From the NCBI RefSeq assembly GCF_029962835.1, contig NC_080583.1:2542001-2606000 (forward strand): a stretch of DNA of 64,000 nt, written 5' to 3'. Numbering within the stretch: position 1 is the stretch's first letter; the number at the start of each line of letters is the position of its first letter. Below, in pieces: positions 45,262 to 59,193 of the stretch. The position numbers and the translations under genes are program-made. This DNA comes from Magnolia sinica. Taxonomy: Eukaryota > Streptophyta > Magnoliopsida > Magnoliales > Magnoliaceae. The notes beneath the pieces were generated by a model that made no database searches, was not told the DNA's origin, and saw only the letters and a list, made by a program, of their open reading frames with translations.

Positions 45262-48165
45262 TCTGGCCGTCCAAAAATCAGGTTGGTACATGGGCTGTTG
45301 ACCTAGAAAAAGGACTCAACCCTGGTCCATTTTGTTCTAGCCCCAAATTCCCATTCCACCATCCCTCTTCTTTGTCGGGCCTATTTACAAAATGCCACAA
45401 CTTGGGGCCCGCAATTAGTCAGGTTGGCCCATGGGACCCACTTTAAACATGAGGTGGGTCCACCTCGTTGAGCTGGGTCGGTCCGGGGTCAACCCAATTA
45501 CAAATTGATGGATTGGATCGGACCAGATGGTAATGAATAGTGACTGGGCCCCAATTCCTGGCCCATTTAGTAAATGGTTGTGATCTACTAACACTCACAT
45601 GGACAAACCATCTTCACCTCTGGTTGATGGTGGAACTAGCAATTGAGTATCGGTGTGAATCGGGAATGGCCTGTTGTGTGGACCGATACGAGTAGCGAAC
45701 TCGCTTGAGTCGACTCAGACGAGTTGGAAATACTGTTCTATACACTACTGATACTAACCATAGAATCAAGACCTCCGTTTTTCTTAAATCCTGGCCGTTA
45801 AAACGTCACTAAAATAAACCCCGATGCTCTAATTCAAATCCAATGGTTGAGACATAGTCCTCCATGCCACCAGGTCAGTACATTAGATCGAGCCGAGCCG
45901 AGTCAGACCCAAACCAAGCCAACCAAGATGAAATGGATAGACACTAGTGATAGCAAGTTGTCTGCCCTAATCCCTTCCAAAGGTGGGCCCCACACCCATC
46001 ATAAATCCCACGTGCCAAGTCTGCAAACCCTATCCCTCTCCATGTCCCACCCTGCTTAAAATCAACCACGCCCCCCCACCAGCCTGGCATCCGTCGCCCT
46101 ACACGTGGCACTAGACTGTCCACACGCTTGTGAAATAGACAATGTTGGTCCACCACACTGGACCACAGCACCCCCCACGTGGCCTCCGGCCATCCCTGTC
46201 TGCCGCCTCCTGCCACGTGTCATAAAACCTCGACAGGACCACCGACCACGTAAGCAAGGCACATTGATTTTAAAGTAGTACACTTTAATAATTCCATGTC
46301 CCTATGTAGTGAGTGGGCCATCACTAAAAAGGCAAGGTTGAGAGCTTCTGTCCTTTTTATATTTTGTTCTCCTTTATCCCAATATAATTCCTTTGAGAAG
46401 TAGGAGATTAATCTGAGAATTACTGTAATATGTGGACCATACGATGAGAATGTTGGTTTGGTTTTAAGGTACTGTGGTTAGAAAGTGACCTACTTTGAGA
46501 AGGATGTTTCCCTATGGTTCCAGCCCAAGTGAAACTCTTCAAGTAAAATGAGGGTGGTCCGTATCAATTTCAGACCTCTTTTAGGCTCTGTCCAGTCCAT
46601 GAGGTTAGAAATTGGACCACCATTTAAATACTCAGCCACCTTAAGTTTTGAAGGGCGTGGTCGAGTCTACTTATTCTGCCTTTAAGGATACACAAGACCA
46701 TGTTCCAACCACAAGCTTCTGGCTCAGCCCAAGCCCATCTGAAACTGGGCTGTGTTATTGTGACCAATGGAACGATTTTGGCCAGGCCCGGCCTGATATT
46801 TAAGAGCTAAGCCCTGAGCCCGGTATGGGCCTAAAACAGTAGGCCCAATCCCAAGCTCCAAAAATTTTGGTTTGGCTTGCAATTTGAAAGAATCCTCTAT
46901 CAATTGATCAAGTGGATTATACATACATCAAAATTAAACATTTTAAAGGAATGAAACGAATGGCCTACATTCAACAATCTAAGGATTAGAATGGCACATT
47001 CATGTGATGTAACACATGTATGAATAAGTAACTTATGCTATGATTGAGAAATTTTATGACTTGAATATTTAGACCGAGAAATTTTAATACATTTAATTCA
47101 TTCTATAAAAGATCAAGCCGTTAGAGGATGGCATATCAATGTATAATGGGGTGGGGTGGAATTCTGCACGAGAACATATTAGGCTAGGGTGAAGAGATAT
47201 TTACAACATAAATGGCATCTCGTGGGAGAATGTATTCTAGATTTGAACACAATACCTTCCTCTTTGATATCATGTCAAACAAACACTCGCTCTAAAAGTT
47301 TAAGACATTAGAGAATAGTGTATTAATGTATATCAAGGGACTTTAGAACTCCTTTGCAAGTGTGGGTAGATCTCAATATGGGAATATATTGGGTAAGGGT
47401 GGACTTTAGAACTCCTCCGCACCATATGGGAATATATTGGGCAAGGGTAAAGGGACACCACAACTCACACAATAAACAGCCCCCCCTCGTGAGAGAATAT
47501 ATTATGAAGAGACTTGCCAGATTTCTATGAAGAGACTTGCCAGTCTTAGAAATCAAACGCTTGACCATTTGATCTAATACTATGTCAAATCACTAATTTT
47601 TCTTTTTAAAGTAAGTGGTTGTTTGACAAGTTGTCCATAAAGTTAGGTACATTCGAGCTTAAATTTATCTCAGTCAAGCTAAAATGACTTATACCCAAGC
47701 TGGAATGGAAATATCATTCGGGCCATGCAGAAAGGGCCAAGAACAACCTACAAGCCAAGCCAGTATGTCGAAGCTCAGTCCAAAGATGGGCGGGGTGGGC
47801 TACCTGGTCCATTTTCACCGTTTATCTCCAACCTAGACCATTCCTGCCATCTTTTTCATATATAGAAAGGGAATTTTACCAAACTTTCTTCAAATTTATG
47901 ATTTTACTGGACAATGCTTAGATTTCTTTAAAAAATCAGAAAGTGATTATGTAGTGTGATTTGTCTAAAATGCTCAATATTTTACACAAAATATAAAAAA
48001 TAAAAAATCTACAAAGTCATGATTTAGAAGGATTGTGGAGCTACTAGGTGAGTGTATGATATCCAACCATCCAAGAGATACATCCCATCATGATCAAACA
48101 ATCAAGCCAATCATCATCAGTATCCCAGGTCAGTTTGGAAGTCTTTAGGTACATGCATTTCTTTA
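45262..48165. other. Intergenic, small tandem duplications near 47.4 kb
   Basis: No gene is recognised; frames at 45847-46283 lack domains. GGACTTTAGAACTCCT repeats at about 47338 and 47401, and GAAGAGACTTGCCAG repeats 22 bp apart (about 47505-47542). Sequence at about 46725-46870 resembles a hAT-like remnant. Confidence 0.45.
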
Positions 48166-48766
48166 AGGGCGTGTTTGAGCGGTGGGATTAGAAGCCATTA
48201 GGTGGGATGGGATTCATCTGGTCCTGTGCCAATTCCACTCCATGTTTGGGAGGAATGGAAAAGCTTTGAATTAGATTAGATGGAATTACATTGGTCCCAT
48301 GCAAATTTCACTCAATGTTAGCAAGTTGCGTAGGTCCTGCCATGATGTGTGGGCTAATATCCACACCGTCCACCCATTTTTCGAGATTATTTTAGAGCAT
48401 GGGCCAAAAAATCAGGTAAATTTAAATCTCAAGTGGACCCCACCATAGAAAGCAATGGGGATTGAATACTTACCGTTGAAAACTTCTTTGGGGCCACATA
48501 AGTTTTGGATCTACCTCATTTTTAGGCCCTTGCCATAAAATGAGGTTACAAAACAAATAAACGGTTTAGATATAACACATGTGTTATTCTCAGTAATTTC
48601 AAATGATAGTCAGTATATCCATTCAATGTACCACCATATTACCAACAAAGCATGACATTAATCTTATCCCATGGCAACCGGGAACAATCCCTGCTATGGG
48701 TAATAATTATGTTTTTTGAATCCCATCCTACCTAATCTCTTCTAATCGCACCGCCCAAACACACCC
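48166..48766. mobile_element. MITE with GGGCGTGTTTGAGCGG ends, containing a second MITE
   Basis: The left end AGGGCGTGTTTGAGCGGTGG, with GATTAGAAG, is matched by CTTCTAATCGCACCGCCC and AAACACACCCT on the right. A partial GGGCCC-family MITE (about 48330-48590; CCACACCGTCCACCC) lies within. The ends resemble the PIF-like element at 304-1242, but the flanks (TTA on the left, GAA on the right) give no convincing duplication. Confidence 0.65.
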
Positions 48767-51700
48767 TGAATAGTAGTGAGTGGTATTTAGTAAAGTGAAA
48801 TGGGTGAAAAAAATAATACATGCAATTGACCTAAATCAGTTAAATAAATTATTCATATGATAATAACGTTATTTTTTGTTGTGTGGCCCACCATTTTCTC
48901 ATCTCATTTTTTGTTGTGTGGCCTCCTATTTTCTCATCTCATAATCGTGGTGGGGCCTTAATTGTTCGAAACGTAGGGAGTCATACACACACCACATGGG
49001 CTAAGAAATTGATGGTTAAGCAAGAAAACATAGTGATTGTTCACCACTTCACATGCAATCAAAACAAAAGAAAACTATTCAATGGCTAGGATCTTCCAAA
49101 TCTAGGGGATTTTTGTGCACTGGCATCCACAGTGAATCTCGTGATATTGATGGTTTGGATCACTGAACTGTGGGTCCCACTTATACTAAGATAAACTCAG
49201 TGCTGTCTCTTTCGATCTCTATATAGTTCCCTCTCTCTCTCTCTCTCTATAGTTCCCATTTGTAGCCATTAATGCAGAAGTTGCTGTCCATCATGATTTG
49301 GGATGTTCTACTAGTGGAATCAACGGTCCTTGGCATCGTTGGAGTTGTTTGAGCACCTTATGATGGTTCGCACGCATGCACTCAGAATTTGTATCTGTGC
49401 CATACGTAAAACTCGAATCAAAACCGTGAAAATCAGGGACCATCATAAGCCTAGAATCTGGATTGATTAAATGATCGCTGAGTTTGATTAATGGACATTT
49501 GTTGGTTGATCATAGACGATTGGCTATTTTTCATCTTAAGCGGTCATGTTCAACAATTGGTATGATTGGTCATCAATTTGGTGTTTTTTTTTTTTTTTTT
49601 TTTTCCCCTCATAAAGTTGGTACCGCAATTTGGACGGTTTGATTTTATTTTTGTACACAACATGTGGACGATTTTTGAGCTCACGTCTACCAACCATCAC
49701 ACTCTACCAGAGTATCAAAGTCTTTCTTAATCTATTCCTTTACTTATTGGACAACGACATAATCCAATAGCATCAGATCTGGGGCATCTAAGAAGAGAAA
49801 TGATGAGAAGAGATTCGCTTTCACACGTACTAACGTGGCAAGCATATGCCACAGCCCATCCAATTGGCCATTCCTCATGTGGGGCCCACCGTGGGCACAA
49901 ATTCATTGGAGTCCATTCATCAGGCTGGCCTAACATTAAAAAATAGCATTTAATAAAATATTTTTAAATTTTAATTTACTCATTTTTTGAGAAAAACTTA
50001 GAAAAGAAAAACCCAATTTCAAAATATAATTATTGACATTTAATTAGAAATGTAAAGTTCAGAGCATGAACGGTGGAGATTTCAATCAAATTCACTTGCA
50101 TGGTCTTAAATAGGATGATGAGATTTTAACGGTGGAAAAGATTACCATTTCAAGACCAACAACTATAATCTTGATCTTTGATTTGTCCCTTGAGCAGTCA
50201 ACCCAAGTAGAGAAAGGGTGAGAGACTTTGATGCGTTGGCCCACCAATCAAAACGAATCTAGGACACTTCTTTCCTATATCGAGTAGGATTATCATTTCT
50301 TGATGTTAAAGTTCAAACCCTAGATTCTTTCTTTCTTTTCCTTCTTACGGTAAGGAAATCATTCGATTGCCTAGTAGCTATGATGATTGATTCCCATTTA
50401 CATAGCTAAAAATCCAACCGTCCAAATCGTGGGCCCCTCTTTATATGATAATTGATCACCTACCAGGCAATGGTGCTGTACCATCTGTCCCCACCAACAT
50501 GCCACCTTTTTTTTAGGAAATCAGTACAATAAAAAAAATAGGCTACACCTTGAAGATGATCAACCTCCTTAAATCAGGCTGACCCATTTACTAGATGGGC
50601 CATAACGGTATGTTGAGCCAAACCAACGGTTATTTATTTATCCCAAAAGTGTGGCCCACCTCATTGATGGGTCAGCCTGATTTTTTTGTCAGATGATCTT
50701 CATAGAGAGGCCTACAGTTTCAATGGTACCGATAATCTACAAAAGTGGTACGTTGGCTAGAAAGATGGCATCGTACCATAAGTTGTACGGCTGCAATAAG
50801 ATTGGTTAAATGATTTTAACATCTGATTATGGACATTGTTTATTGAATTCAGACCGTTGACGTATTTTCACTTCAGTTATCCATTGTAGTCACTCGTTGG
50901 CCCATGATGTGGACTGTTTAACTTGAATTGTCAGTATACAATTTCTTTTTGATTCCCTACCAATTATCAAAGTCTGGCAGAGTACCAAAGTTTTCCTATT
51001 TACAGAAATTACTTTCCTGAGTGGTCATGATAGTAATGGGCTTGTGTTGGTTCTGGTCCAGGAGTTTTAAGTGGTCAAGATGATCTTTTTGGGAGTTTTG
51101 ACTTCGGGTCGGGTTTGGTGGCCCACTGATCAGGACAGCCACCTGACGTTGAATCCATGAGCTGGGCACAAGATGACCCACTCAAAAAAGGTCACATGAT
51201 ATTGATTTAACTGGGCTTTGGATGATGTGGGGCCCACTAATTTGATAGAAACAGCCAACAGGTGAAAAGGTATCCAAGGGTGGTAACAGAAACATAAAGG
51301 CATGTATGTAGCACGTGTGAACAATCCATGCCTATGCTAGATCGGAGACGTTCGTCAGCCAACAACGTGGGTGCATTATCTGTAGAAATCAGGTTTATAC
51401 GATCATCAGTGGGCCACACCTGTACAAAATAAATGAAGGTCAAGAGATCAATCAACCAACGGTTCAAATTCTCTGTACATGCGCACCCACTAGATGAACA
51501 AAAATTTTCCCAATATGGGATCCAACGAATCTGCAGAACATGGATGGCCCCACAAGCAGGTCCGATCTTACACACGTGCGATTCTTTTACACGTGTGAGG
51601 CTGGTGCGCATGAGCATCCGTATAGTACTACTTTATATTGACTCCACGGAAACTCGTGACTCGCAGCATTATTGAGGATGATCTCTCACCTGATCCAAGA

Positions 51701-54260
51701 AGATTCTTAGATTAGTTATTCTCTATTGAGGAATAATCACACACGCCCCAGTAGACAGAAAGAAGGTCCACCCCTCCTACACGTGCCAACTTGGCATGTA
51801 AGTACTCCATCCAAACCGTCCAAAAGGTGGTGTCCGGTACGAAGATCATCCACTCCAAAAACCATGCTGGTCCACTCATCAGGCAGGGCACTCTATACGA
51901 AAACAAAGGACGGTTTAAACAACAACAGCACGGCCTGCCTGATGAGTTGACAAGTCTGATATTTGCTTCAAGCCTTATAGGCGGTGTGGGCCACCATCAT
52001 CACGGGTAGGATGTTGTATACACATGACAGGTTAGCAGATATGATGGAGTGGACCGTGGGTGCATGGGACCATTCCTCTTTCGGGTTCATGAGGTAATTA
52101 CATAGACATGATTAGCACTTTTGAAATTCATAATCTCTATATATTAATATATTAATCTTAATTAGTTATAAAATCTAATCATGTCTGATTTTCAACTTCG
52201 GAAACCAATGAGAGAGGAAGCTGAATCATGAGGCCCATGCCTACTTTAATAAATAAATAAATAAATAATAAATTAAGAGCAAGACTCCTATGTTAGTTTT
52301 GCACCATTTAATAAAAATAGTGGTGACTCATTTCCTCCCACGTGGCACTAACGTACAACTGTCCACACTGTAGCTTTGAATATTAGTTTGTGTTGGTGTG
52401 GTAGTAGAAGTTGATTTTTTCATATCATGATTGAAATAGTTCAAATTATGGTCCCACTGAAGATGGAGGTTAGTAAAGTCATATTGGAGTTTTCTGCTGT
52501 CATTGCTAACTTAAATCATGGTAAGAAGGGTGAGTTGGGTTAAGTTGGCGTACACGAATTGGTGATATTCAGAAGATATGTGGGACCCACAGAGATGTAT
52601 GTAATAAATTGGCTCCGTCTATCAGTTTCTCAACGTCACAATAAGACAATATTCTAAAAATAAAATAATTATAACTCAAGTGGGTCACATCACATAGAAT
52701 AGTAAGTTTGAACAACCACATGACAAATCCACCCCATCCATCAGTTTTTCAAGATCACAATAGGTCAAAAGTCTAAAAGCTAAAGTGGGCCACATCACAT
52801 GAAACGGTAGGATTGAATAACCAGGATTGGAAACTTTGAGGGGCTATGGAAGTTTTGTATCATAATGATATTTGTTCGGGGAATTTATATGAGTGCTAAT
52901 AACCCTATGAACAGGTTGGATGGCTTGTAATTAAATGTTTTGGTTGGCTTTAAGAAGGTTTCAATTATGAACATTTTCATTTTTCATTGTTTCAAGTGGT
53001 AGAACCTTCTATAGTTTGTAAATTTGCTTAATTTTTGAACTCCTACATTATTGCGATGTTCAAAAAACTAATGGATGAATGGATTGATCACAAGCATCCT
53101 TGTGAGTTCCACCAATCTTCCCACCATAAGAACTTTTAATGGCATGGAATAGTCATTTATCGTTAATTTTAAGCTGGCAGCTGATATAAAATTATTATTA
53201 TTATTTTTGTTATGATTTCACGATTTGGCGTACATAGTTATTCTAAATTAGTTTAGATAAGGCTATGCATATTACATATTTATAAACCCGAGCCATCTAA
53301 TCAATGGCTTTTAAATGGATGGTTGAAAGAAAAAGGTAGTGAATAGTGAGTGGTTTGGATTTAAGGAAAAAATCAGATGGTTCACATCATCCTCTCCCTG
53401 CAACTTTTCTTATGCTTGGATAAGAGACTTGAATGGTGTGGATTCTCATGCAACTATGCCATTCGGACGTTTGAGAAGTCACCACTATTTCTGTGGTGTA
53501 GAACTTGCATTGTCTAGCCCGATAAAATATATAGGATCCATGGATGTTTGGCGTCACTAATGACTATACTAGAAAAAAGACAATGCCCCAGCTTGCGTTT
53601 GGATTCCTTAGCACTCGCATCGCCTATCTGGACCGTCCATTTGGTCCAGTGCACTCCTCATAGGCTGACTTGAAGAAAACCATACTAATCAGATAATCTA
53701 AACCATCCTTTCAGTGGCTTGTGAAAATCGACGGAATAGATTGTTCGTAGGAGATAGGTCCACTCATAGTAGTGGAGGAAGAGTGGACTCCACCTAATGG
53801 ATGGCCTAGATATTTGATGTGGATGTAAAGGAGTCCAATCGCAGCTCGATGTATGGGAAGGTTTCCATACACTTGGGATCCAACAAGTTTGCCAAGCTCA
53901 CACACATGTGATGCGCAGGTCATTCCCAAACACGTGCCAATACGACACACATGTTTGAGATCGTGACTGCAAGTTAGTGAAACGAATTTTTCAGATCTTC
54001 TGACGTAAAAATACGGTTGTTTTATTCCTCAGGTGGGCCACAATAAAAAAAAATAGATGGCTATAAAATTTGTTCTTTTCGTGCGTGGCCCACCTAACGG
54101 TTAAAATGGTCTGATTTTTGAGTCACAAGATCTATGGGCGTCTTTTCCACTTGATGGAAGGTATGGATCTCGCATGTGTGCCACGTGTGGGCGCGCATGG
54201 ATGGGCAAGGCTCCACACGCGTGTAGAATTAACGAATTCTTTATTTGTTTCAATGCGGTG
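48767..54260. other. Long intergenic stretch with MITE remnants
   Basis: Right ends of family D occur at about 49690-49728 (CTACCAGAGTATCAAAGTC) and 50955-50990 (CTGGCAGAGTACCAAAG). Partial GGGCCC-family MITEs lie at about 52575-53110. A poly-T run (about 49587-49604) and an (AATA)n run (about 52247-52268) are present. Frames such as 51237-51617 show no domain, and no gene is supported. Confidence 0.45.
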
Positions 54261-54657
54261 TATTTGATACTCCAGCAGCATATGACGCTTCATACACAAG
54301 CACTCAGAAGCTGGACACGTGGCATACATTAGCTCAAGCTAAACCAAGCAAAACTGCAGAACTCTAAGTTTTAGTCTCAAAATAAAATTGCTTGAAAATC
54401 CAAACTTCTGATTCATTGACACTTGTTTGTTGAAATAGGACCACTAGATATTTTCATTCTAGACCGTCCAATAAATGTCCACTAATCTGATAGTCAGATA
54501 CTCAAACATGTGGAATTTCATTTTTCATGATGCATCTAAGATGGGATCCATAATTTTGATAGTTATAATTTGAATAAACCTTTGCCACCTATGCAATTTA
54601 TAAATAATCTCCTAACCGCCTGTATATCATCCATCACACTATGCCGGGGTATCAAAG
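54261..54657. mobile_element. MITE family D, complete copy
   Basis: The left end TTGATACTCCAGCAG, with CATACACAAGCACTCAG, is the inverse of the right end CTGTATATCATCCATCACAC with GCCGGGGTATCAA. Interior words GACACTTGTTTGTTGAAATA and CGTCCAATAAATGTCCAC recur in other copies. It contains CAATTTATAAAT about 20 bp inside the right terminus. No clear target duplication was found. Confidence 0.7.
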
Positions 54658-54991
54658 TTTTGTCTCTTTTTCAACCAAGTGTTTGGCTCCAAAAACGTCC
54701 GGAAAGGATCACAATTTTTTATTCATATGCAAACAAGCAATTTTTATATGATTGCTCATATTAAAACGAGACACCCATTTAAAAATAAATAAATAAATAA
54801 ATAAATAAAAGGTCCACTCATCAGGTGGGTCCCACATTTTCAAATTGAATATCTACTTTTGATCCATTCCTTCTAACCATCCATTTTATTGCACGTGTGA
54901 CCACGGCTAGCTCAGGTGGGTCCACTCCATGACTAGCATGCTTGTATATAGATAGGCCAGCGAGTTCTTAATTATTTCATCAACGTTCAGG
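54658..54991. other. Intergenic with (AAAT)n
   Basis: A seven-copy AAAT run lies at about 54782-54808. No other feature is recognised. Confidence 0.5.
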
Positions 54992-55455
54992 TAAACCAGC
55001 CAAATGGTCTAGATTAGGGCCCGTTTGGCCGGGTGGATTAGGAGGGATTGAACGGTATTAGGGTGGATGGCATGGATTTCTAGGTAATAATGGTGTTGTC
55101 GGTGGATTGTCTGGAGATCCATGGGATTGCTATATCCCTGGATTGCTACATCCAGTCCGTTTGGCGCGCCTGGCCAATCCCGGTATTAAACCTTCTCCCC
55201 CCTTCCAATCTCTCAAACCAAACACGTCCCTAGTCAAATTTGAAAGGATTAGGGTGGATTGGATGGGATTTAAAGGTACTGATGGTGTTGTCAGTGGATT
55301 GTCTTAAGATCCATGGGATTGGGATCAGATCACCGACTGTGTTTGGCACGCCAGGCCAATCCCAGGATTTGACTTCCAATCCCTTCCAATACCATCCAAT
55401 CCCTTCCAATCCGACCGGCCAAACGAGCCCTAATCTAGACCATTTGGCTGGTTTA
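54992..55455. mobile_element. Long-TIR element with internal direct duplication
   Basis: The left arm TAAACCAGCCAAATGGTCTA, continuing through GATTAGGGCCCGTTTGGCC, is matched on the right by GGCCAAACGAGCCCTAATC and TAGACCATTTGGCTGGTTTA. The terminal repeat is about 50 bp with few mismatches. Inside, two units about 185 bp apart share GGATTGTCT, GATCCATGGGATTG and GCGCGCCTGGCCAATCCC / GCACGCCAGGCCAATCCC. No flanking duplication is seen. Frames over it are shadows. Confidence 0.75.
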
Positions 55456-56939
55456 GATTAGGGATGACTTAGTTGGAGTCACTAGAGAGTCGTCTGACTC
55501 AACTGGTCAACTGAGTTGAGTCATTGAATATTTTGAGTTTGACTCGGGTTGGGTTCCTTGTAGCGAGTCAGGGACCGACTCGCAGAAAGCAATGCTTATT
55601 ATGCGTGAGCAGCCACACATGCCCTGTCCGAGATCTCAGCTACTCATAAGGAGGGCCATAATAGGCTGATCTTCTCTTTTGGTGGGCCACGCAGGTACTT
55701 TGAAGGTGGACTGCTGGTGAAGTCTTGTACGTTTGTTTATCATCTACTTCTTTTGTACAGGTGTGTCCAGCAGTTGAATAAAACTGTTTGTACCTTGGCC
55801 TATCCACATTGACAAGTGAGAAGCCTTTATAGGTTGCCACGGTCTATTTACACTCATTTTTGGTAACATCATATCTACTAATAGAAAACTGTCATGTTGT
55901 AACACTACATGTATGGCACACATAGAAGTCATATTCGCACTCGAAGAAATCTTCAGTTGAGGTTCCTTTAGAGTCATGAATTTCATTATTAAAGTGATGG
56001 CATAGACACTTACGCATGCCTGAGTCATCGTATTCTATGTGGCCATGTTTATTATGCCGTTTAATGAGATTGTGTACTTGGCATGCCTATAAAAATAATT
56101 CGCTACTAGAGATCTTTCCAAAAATGTTTGGAGAGCCAACAACACTTAAGAAGGCTCTAAATATAAGAAAATCGGACCAATATCAAAGTCAATTCCGCTT
56201 TGGTTTAGATCCAAGCCAAAAGAGATAGACACATTAGCTAAATCAAGTCTTAAGTGATGGTCCAATCAAAATCAAGAGTTTGAGAGATCAGGATGTGATG
56301 GGTCATATCCATCTATCCCCTCTAGTACTCCAAACTATCCTGTAATGAAGGGTAAAAATGTAAGAACTGGTTTGACTGAACCATCCAACACCTTAAAGCA
56401 GAAGAGCAAGATGCCATGATCAATTTGAGATATACTATTGGCCCTAACTTGACTAAAAAATCATACATTAATTATTGCAACATTTTACTATGATATAGGT
56501 GACAAGTTGATCACAACCAGAAAACTGGCCGGTCAAAAAATAGGACCATTGGTTCGTGTTCAACATATATTGTGGTCCACCATTGATCTGAAAGAGCCCA
56601 TGTTTAGGTGATCTAAACCGTTGATCCGAAGGTATCCTTCGTGGATGGGGGATCCTAGAAAGATCATATCTGTTGGGAGATTCTAAACCCGTGATAAGTT
56701 GCATTAAAAAAACGATGGTCAAATGTAAATTAAAAAAAAGAAAAAAAAAAAAAGAAAAAGAAAAGAAGAAGGCCACATATCATATAATTATGGTCATCAA
56801 ATCTGGAATCCTTCAAGGTATCTCGACCGTCCAATGCGGGGCCCACCAGTTTGTACTGAATGTATTCATAAGGACACTACACGCTCTCTGATGCATCCGC
56901 ACATCTATTTAAATTTCATTTTATTATAAGGGGAGTCAT
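55456..56939. other. Intergenic, no gene recognised
   Basis: A short GACTCAACTGGTCAACTGAG-type stretch (about 55460-55580) resembles one end of a hAT-like element. An A-rich tract lies at about 56728-56770. The remaining frames lack domains. Confidence 0.45.
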
Positions 56940-57277
56940 TCGGCAGAGTATGATACTTGATAATCAGGCCCTCAGAAAGTGTATAATGGCCATATATAAT
57001 TCAATGAAATGGATAAGATTTTCAAAACCCCCTGTCGCTAAGTCACAGTCCTAAAATCAGATTGGTGTACCATTCCTAACCTTTGATTTGCAGACACTTC
57101 TGGTTTGTGAAGATTTTTAGCCGTCCAATAAATGTCTACCAATCCTAAAGTCAGATAATCAATGCTTCATGGTACATCTAAAGTGGGACCACAATTTGGA
57201 TAGTCTGATTTGACTCACATGCCATGTACGTAATTCTTAAGTGCCTGTGTATCATCTCCATCACACTGCCGGAGTAT
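56940..57277. mobile_element. MITE family D, copy
   Basis: The left end CGGCAGAGTATGATACTTG, with ATAATCAGGCCCTCAG, is the inverse of the right end AAGTGCCTGTGTATCATC with CACTGCCGGAGTAT. Interior family words include CGTCCAATAAATGTCTACC and CACAATTTGGATAGT. Confidence 0.65.
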
Positions 57278-58243
57278 GGCCCGTTCATGAGCTCGACGGA
57301 GTACTAAAGAGAGTGCGCACTAGTCAGTCAGTTAGCTACGCGATGCGAATTGTTGATTAGCCGTTTGAGTGGTGGGCCCCACCAAGGATAAGCCATGATA
57401 ATAATATGAGTTGCCAAACATGATCCTGTCCATTTGATTTATTGACAAATAAAATCATATATTCATCAACGGTTAGGATCATATATACAGAGGATAAAAT
57501 GAGCTTGCATGATCTATCCATACTCCCTCCTGAAGCCAATCTTAGACTAATCAACAGGGTCCACTTGGTGGGCCATGATTTCCCTTCACTTCAGTAGTCC
57601 GCATACTACTATTTGCATTTGCATTCTTCAATGTCGCATGATGTGATCCACGGCGTCCAAACACCACATTAAAAATGGTGGGGTCCTATGCTCATAAAAA
57701 GGATGGTACTTCGCCGTAGTACCGAGTTGTTTACTCCGCTGTTGATGAAATATGATGTTACGTTGCTCTTCCGTTCGTTTATGGGACATGACTGGTACAT
57801 GGTTTGAATACTATACGGCCGCTATGTTTTTAGGACATGAGAGAGTAAACTGAAGTGGTACTTCGAGGTGTACCATACCTGATATGATTAATATTTGTCC
57901 CTAGATTCACCAATTTCTAACCATTGATCATCTACACTAGTTTGTTCTTTTTGGAGCATCGGACTGTCCATTTATGATCACTAATCGGGCAGTTCCATTT
58001 GTCCGATCAGTATGATTTTTTATTTTTATTTTAATTGTGATCCACAAATAAATATGGGTCCTATAGTTTGGACGGTTCGGATTGAGTTACATATATGTGA
58101 TGTGAATGTTAGCCTTAAAGATGTACATAGATTGTCATGCTCTACCAGGCCTATTATGACTAATACCCTTCGATCAATTGGTGGTTAATCAATGGCTACC
58201 AATTTTCTCTCATCCAATTTCCATGAGGAGGGTGTGTTTGGAT
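57278..58243. other. Intergenic; family D remnant at its end
   Basis: No gene is recognised. At about 57950-58150 the words GGACTGTCCATTTATGATC and GTCATGCTCTACCAGG suggest a diverged family D copy. Confidence 0.4.
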
Positions 58244-58827
58244 TAGGGGTGTACATGAACCGAGTTAGCTCTGTTAGCTCGCTCGGCTCAACTCTAAAAA
58301 CCTTGATTTGACTTAGTTGAAGAAGCTAAGTTCGAGCTGAGATGAGTTGTTTTTTTGAGCTCCCCAAAAATTTGGAACCAAGTTCAAGCTCGACTCGACT
58401 CGGATCGAACCCCAACTTGAATCAAACTAGTTCGGTGACTTAGTTACTTTGATATTGATGTTGCTTACCAAGTGTTTGAAATGACTCAACCAAGTATCGG
58501 CTAATGGCAAGGAAGGTATGTATATGAAACAAATATCATTTTTTCTTGATTTTGATGTTGCTTATAAAGTGCTTGATGAAATACTTGTAAATAGTTGCTG
58601 ATGTTTTACATACAATGAGAAATTGAAAGTGCACAACATGTGTTTGTGAAAATGACGTAGATGCTCGAACTCGGCTCGAACTGGCCTGAGCTACTGATCG
58701 AACCGAGCCGAGCTGGCTAGTCAGGCTCGAAGACGGAGCGAGCCAAGTTCAAGCTGGGGTCAGCTAGTGGCCGAGCCGAGTCAAGCTGAGGCCAGCTCGA
58801 CTCGGTTCAACTCGGTGTACACCCCTA
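58244..58827. mobile_element. hAT-like element with 8-bp TSD
   Basis: Termini are TAGGGGTGTACATGAACCGA and TCGGTGTACACCCCTA, flanked by GTTTGGAT (58236-58243) and ATTTGGAT (58828-58835), which agree at 7 of 8 positions. Subterminal sequence is rich in CTCGGCTCG/GAGCCGAG, and the interior is AT-rich. Confidence 0.88.
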
Positions 58828-58835
58828 ATTTGGAT

Positions 58836-59193
58836 GCCTGTGTTTTCCATTTCTCAATAAATCTTTAATGCAGTGGACCACACCTTGGATCGATCAGGTG
58901 CAAAGATCTCATCAACATGTAGGTCATGTGGATCCTACCCAGTGATGATCACAGTGCAAATAAGGAGATCCCATCCATTGAATATGGGTAGATCATGAGA
59001 GAGAGCTCAATAGATCCAAGGGAATGGGGGTGGCAATGGCCCCGCTGGGCTGATGTTGGCCTTGACCTTAGCTATGCTTAAAAGGACTCAGTCCCAACCT
59101 TACTTGTGCTAAAAAGGTTCCAACCCTAGTCTTAATTGGGCTAAAAAGACCTAGGCCGTAGCCAATCCGTTCTCGTGTAAGGCCGACTTGAGC
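58836..59193. other. Intergenic, no gene recognised
   Basis: Between the hAT-like element and the next MITE. Text at about 59025-59160 (GGGGGTGGCAATGGCCCCGC and GGCTAAAAAGACC) resembles another hAT-like end interrupted by the MITE; related wording resumes after 59805 (CCTTAGCTAAGGCTTG). Confidence 0.4.
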
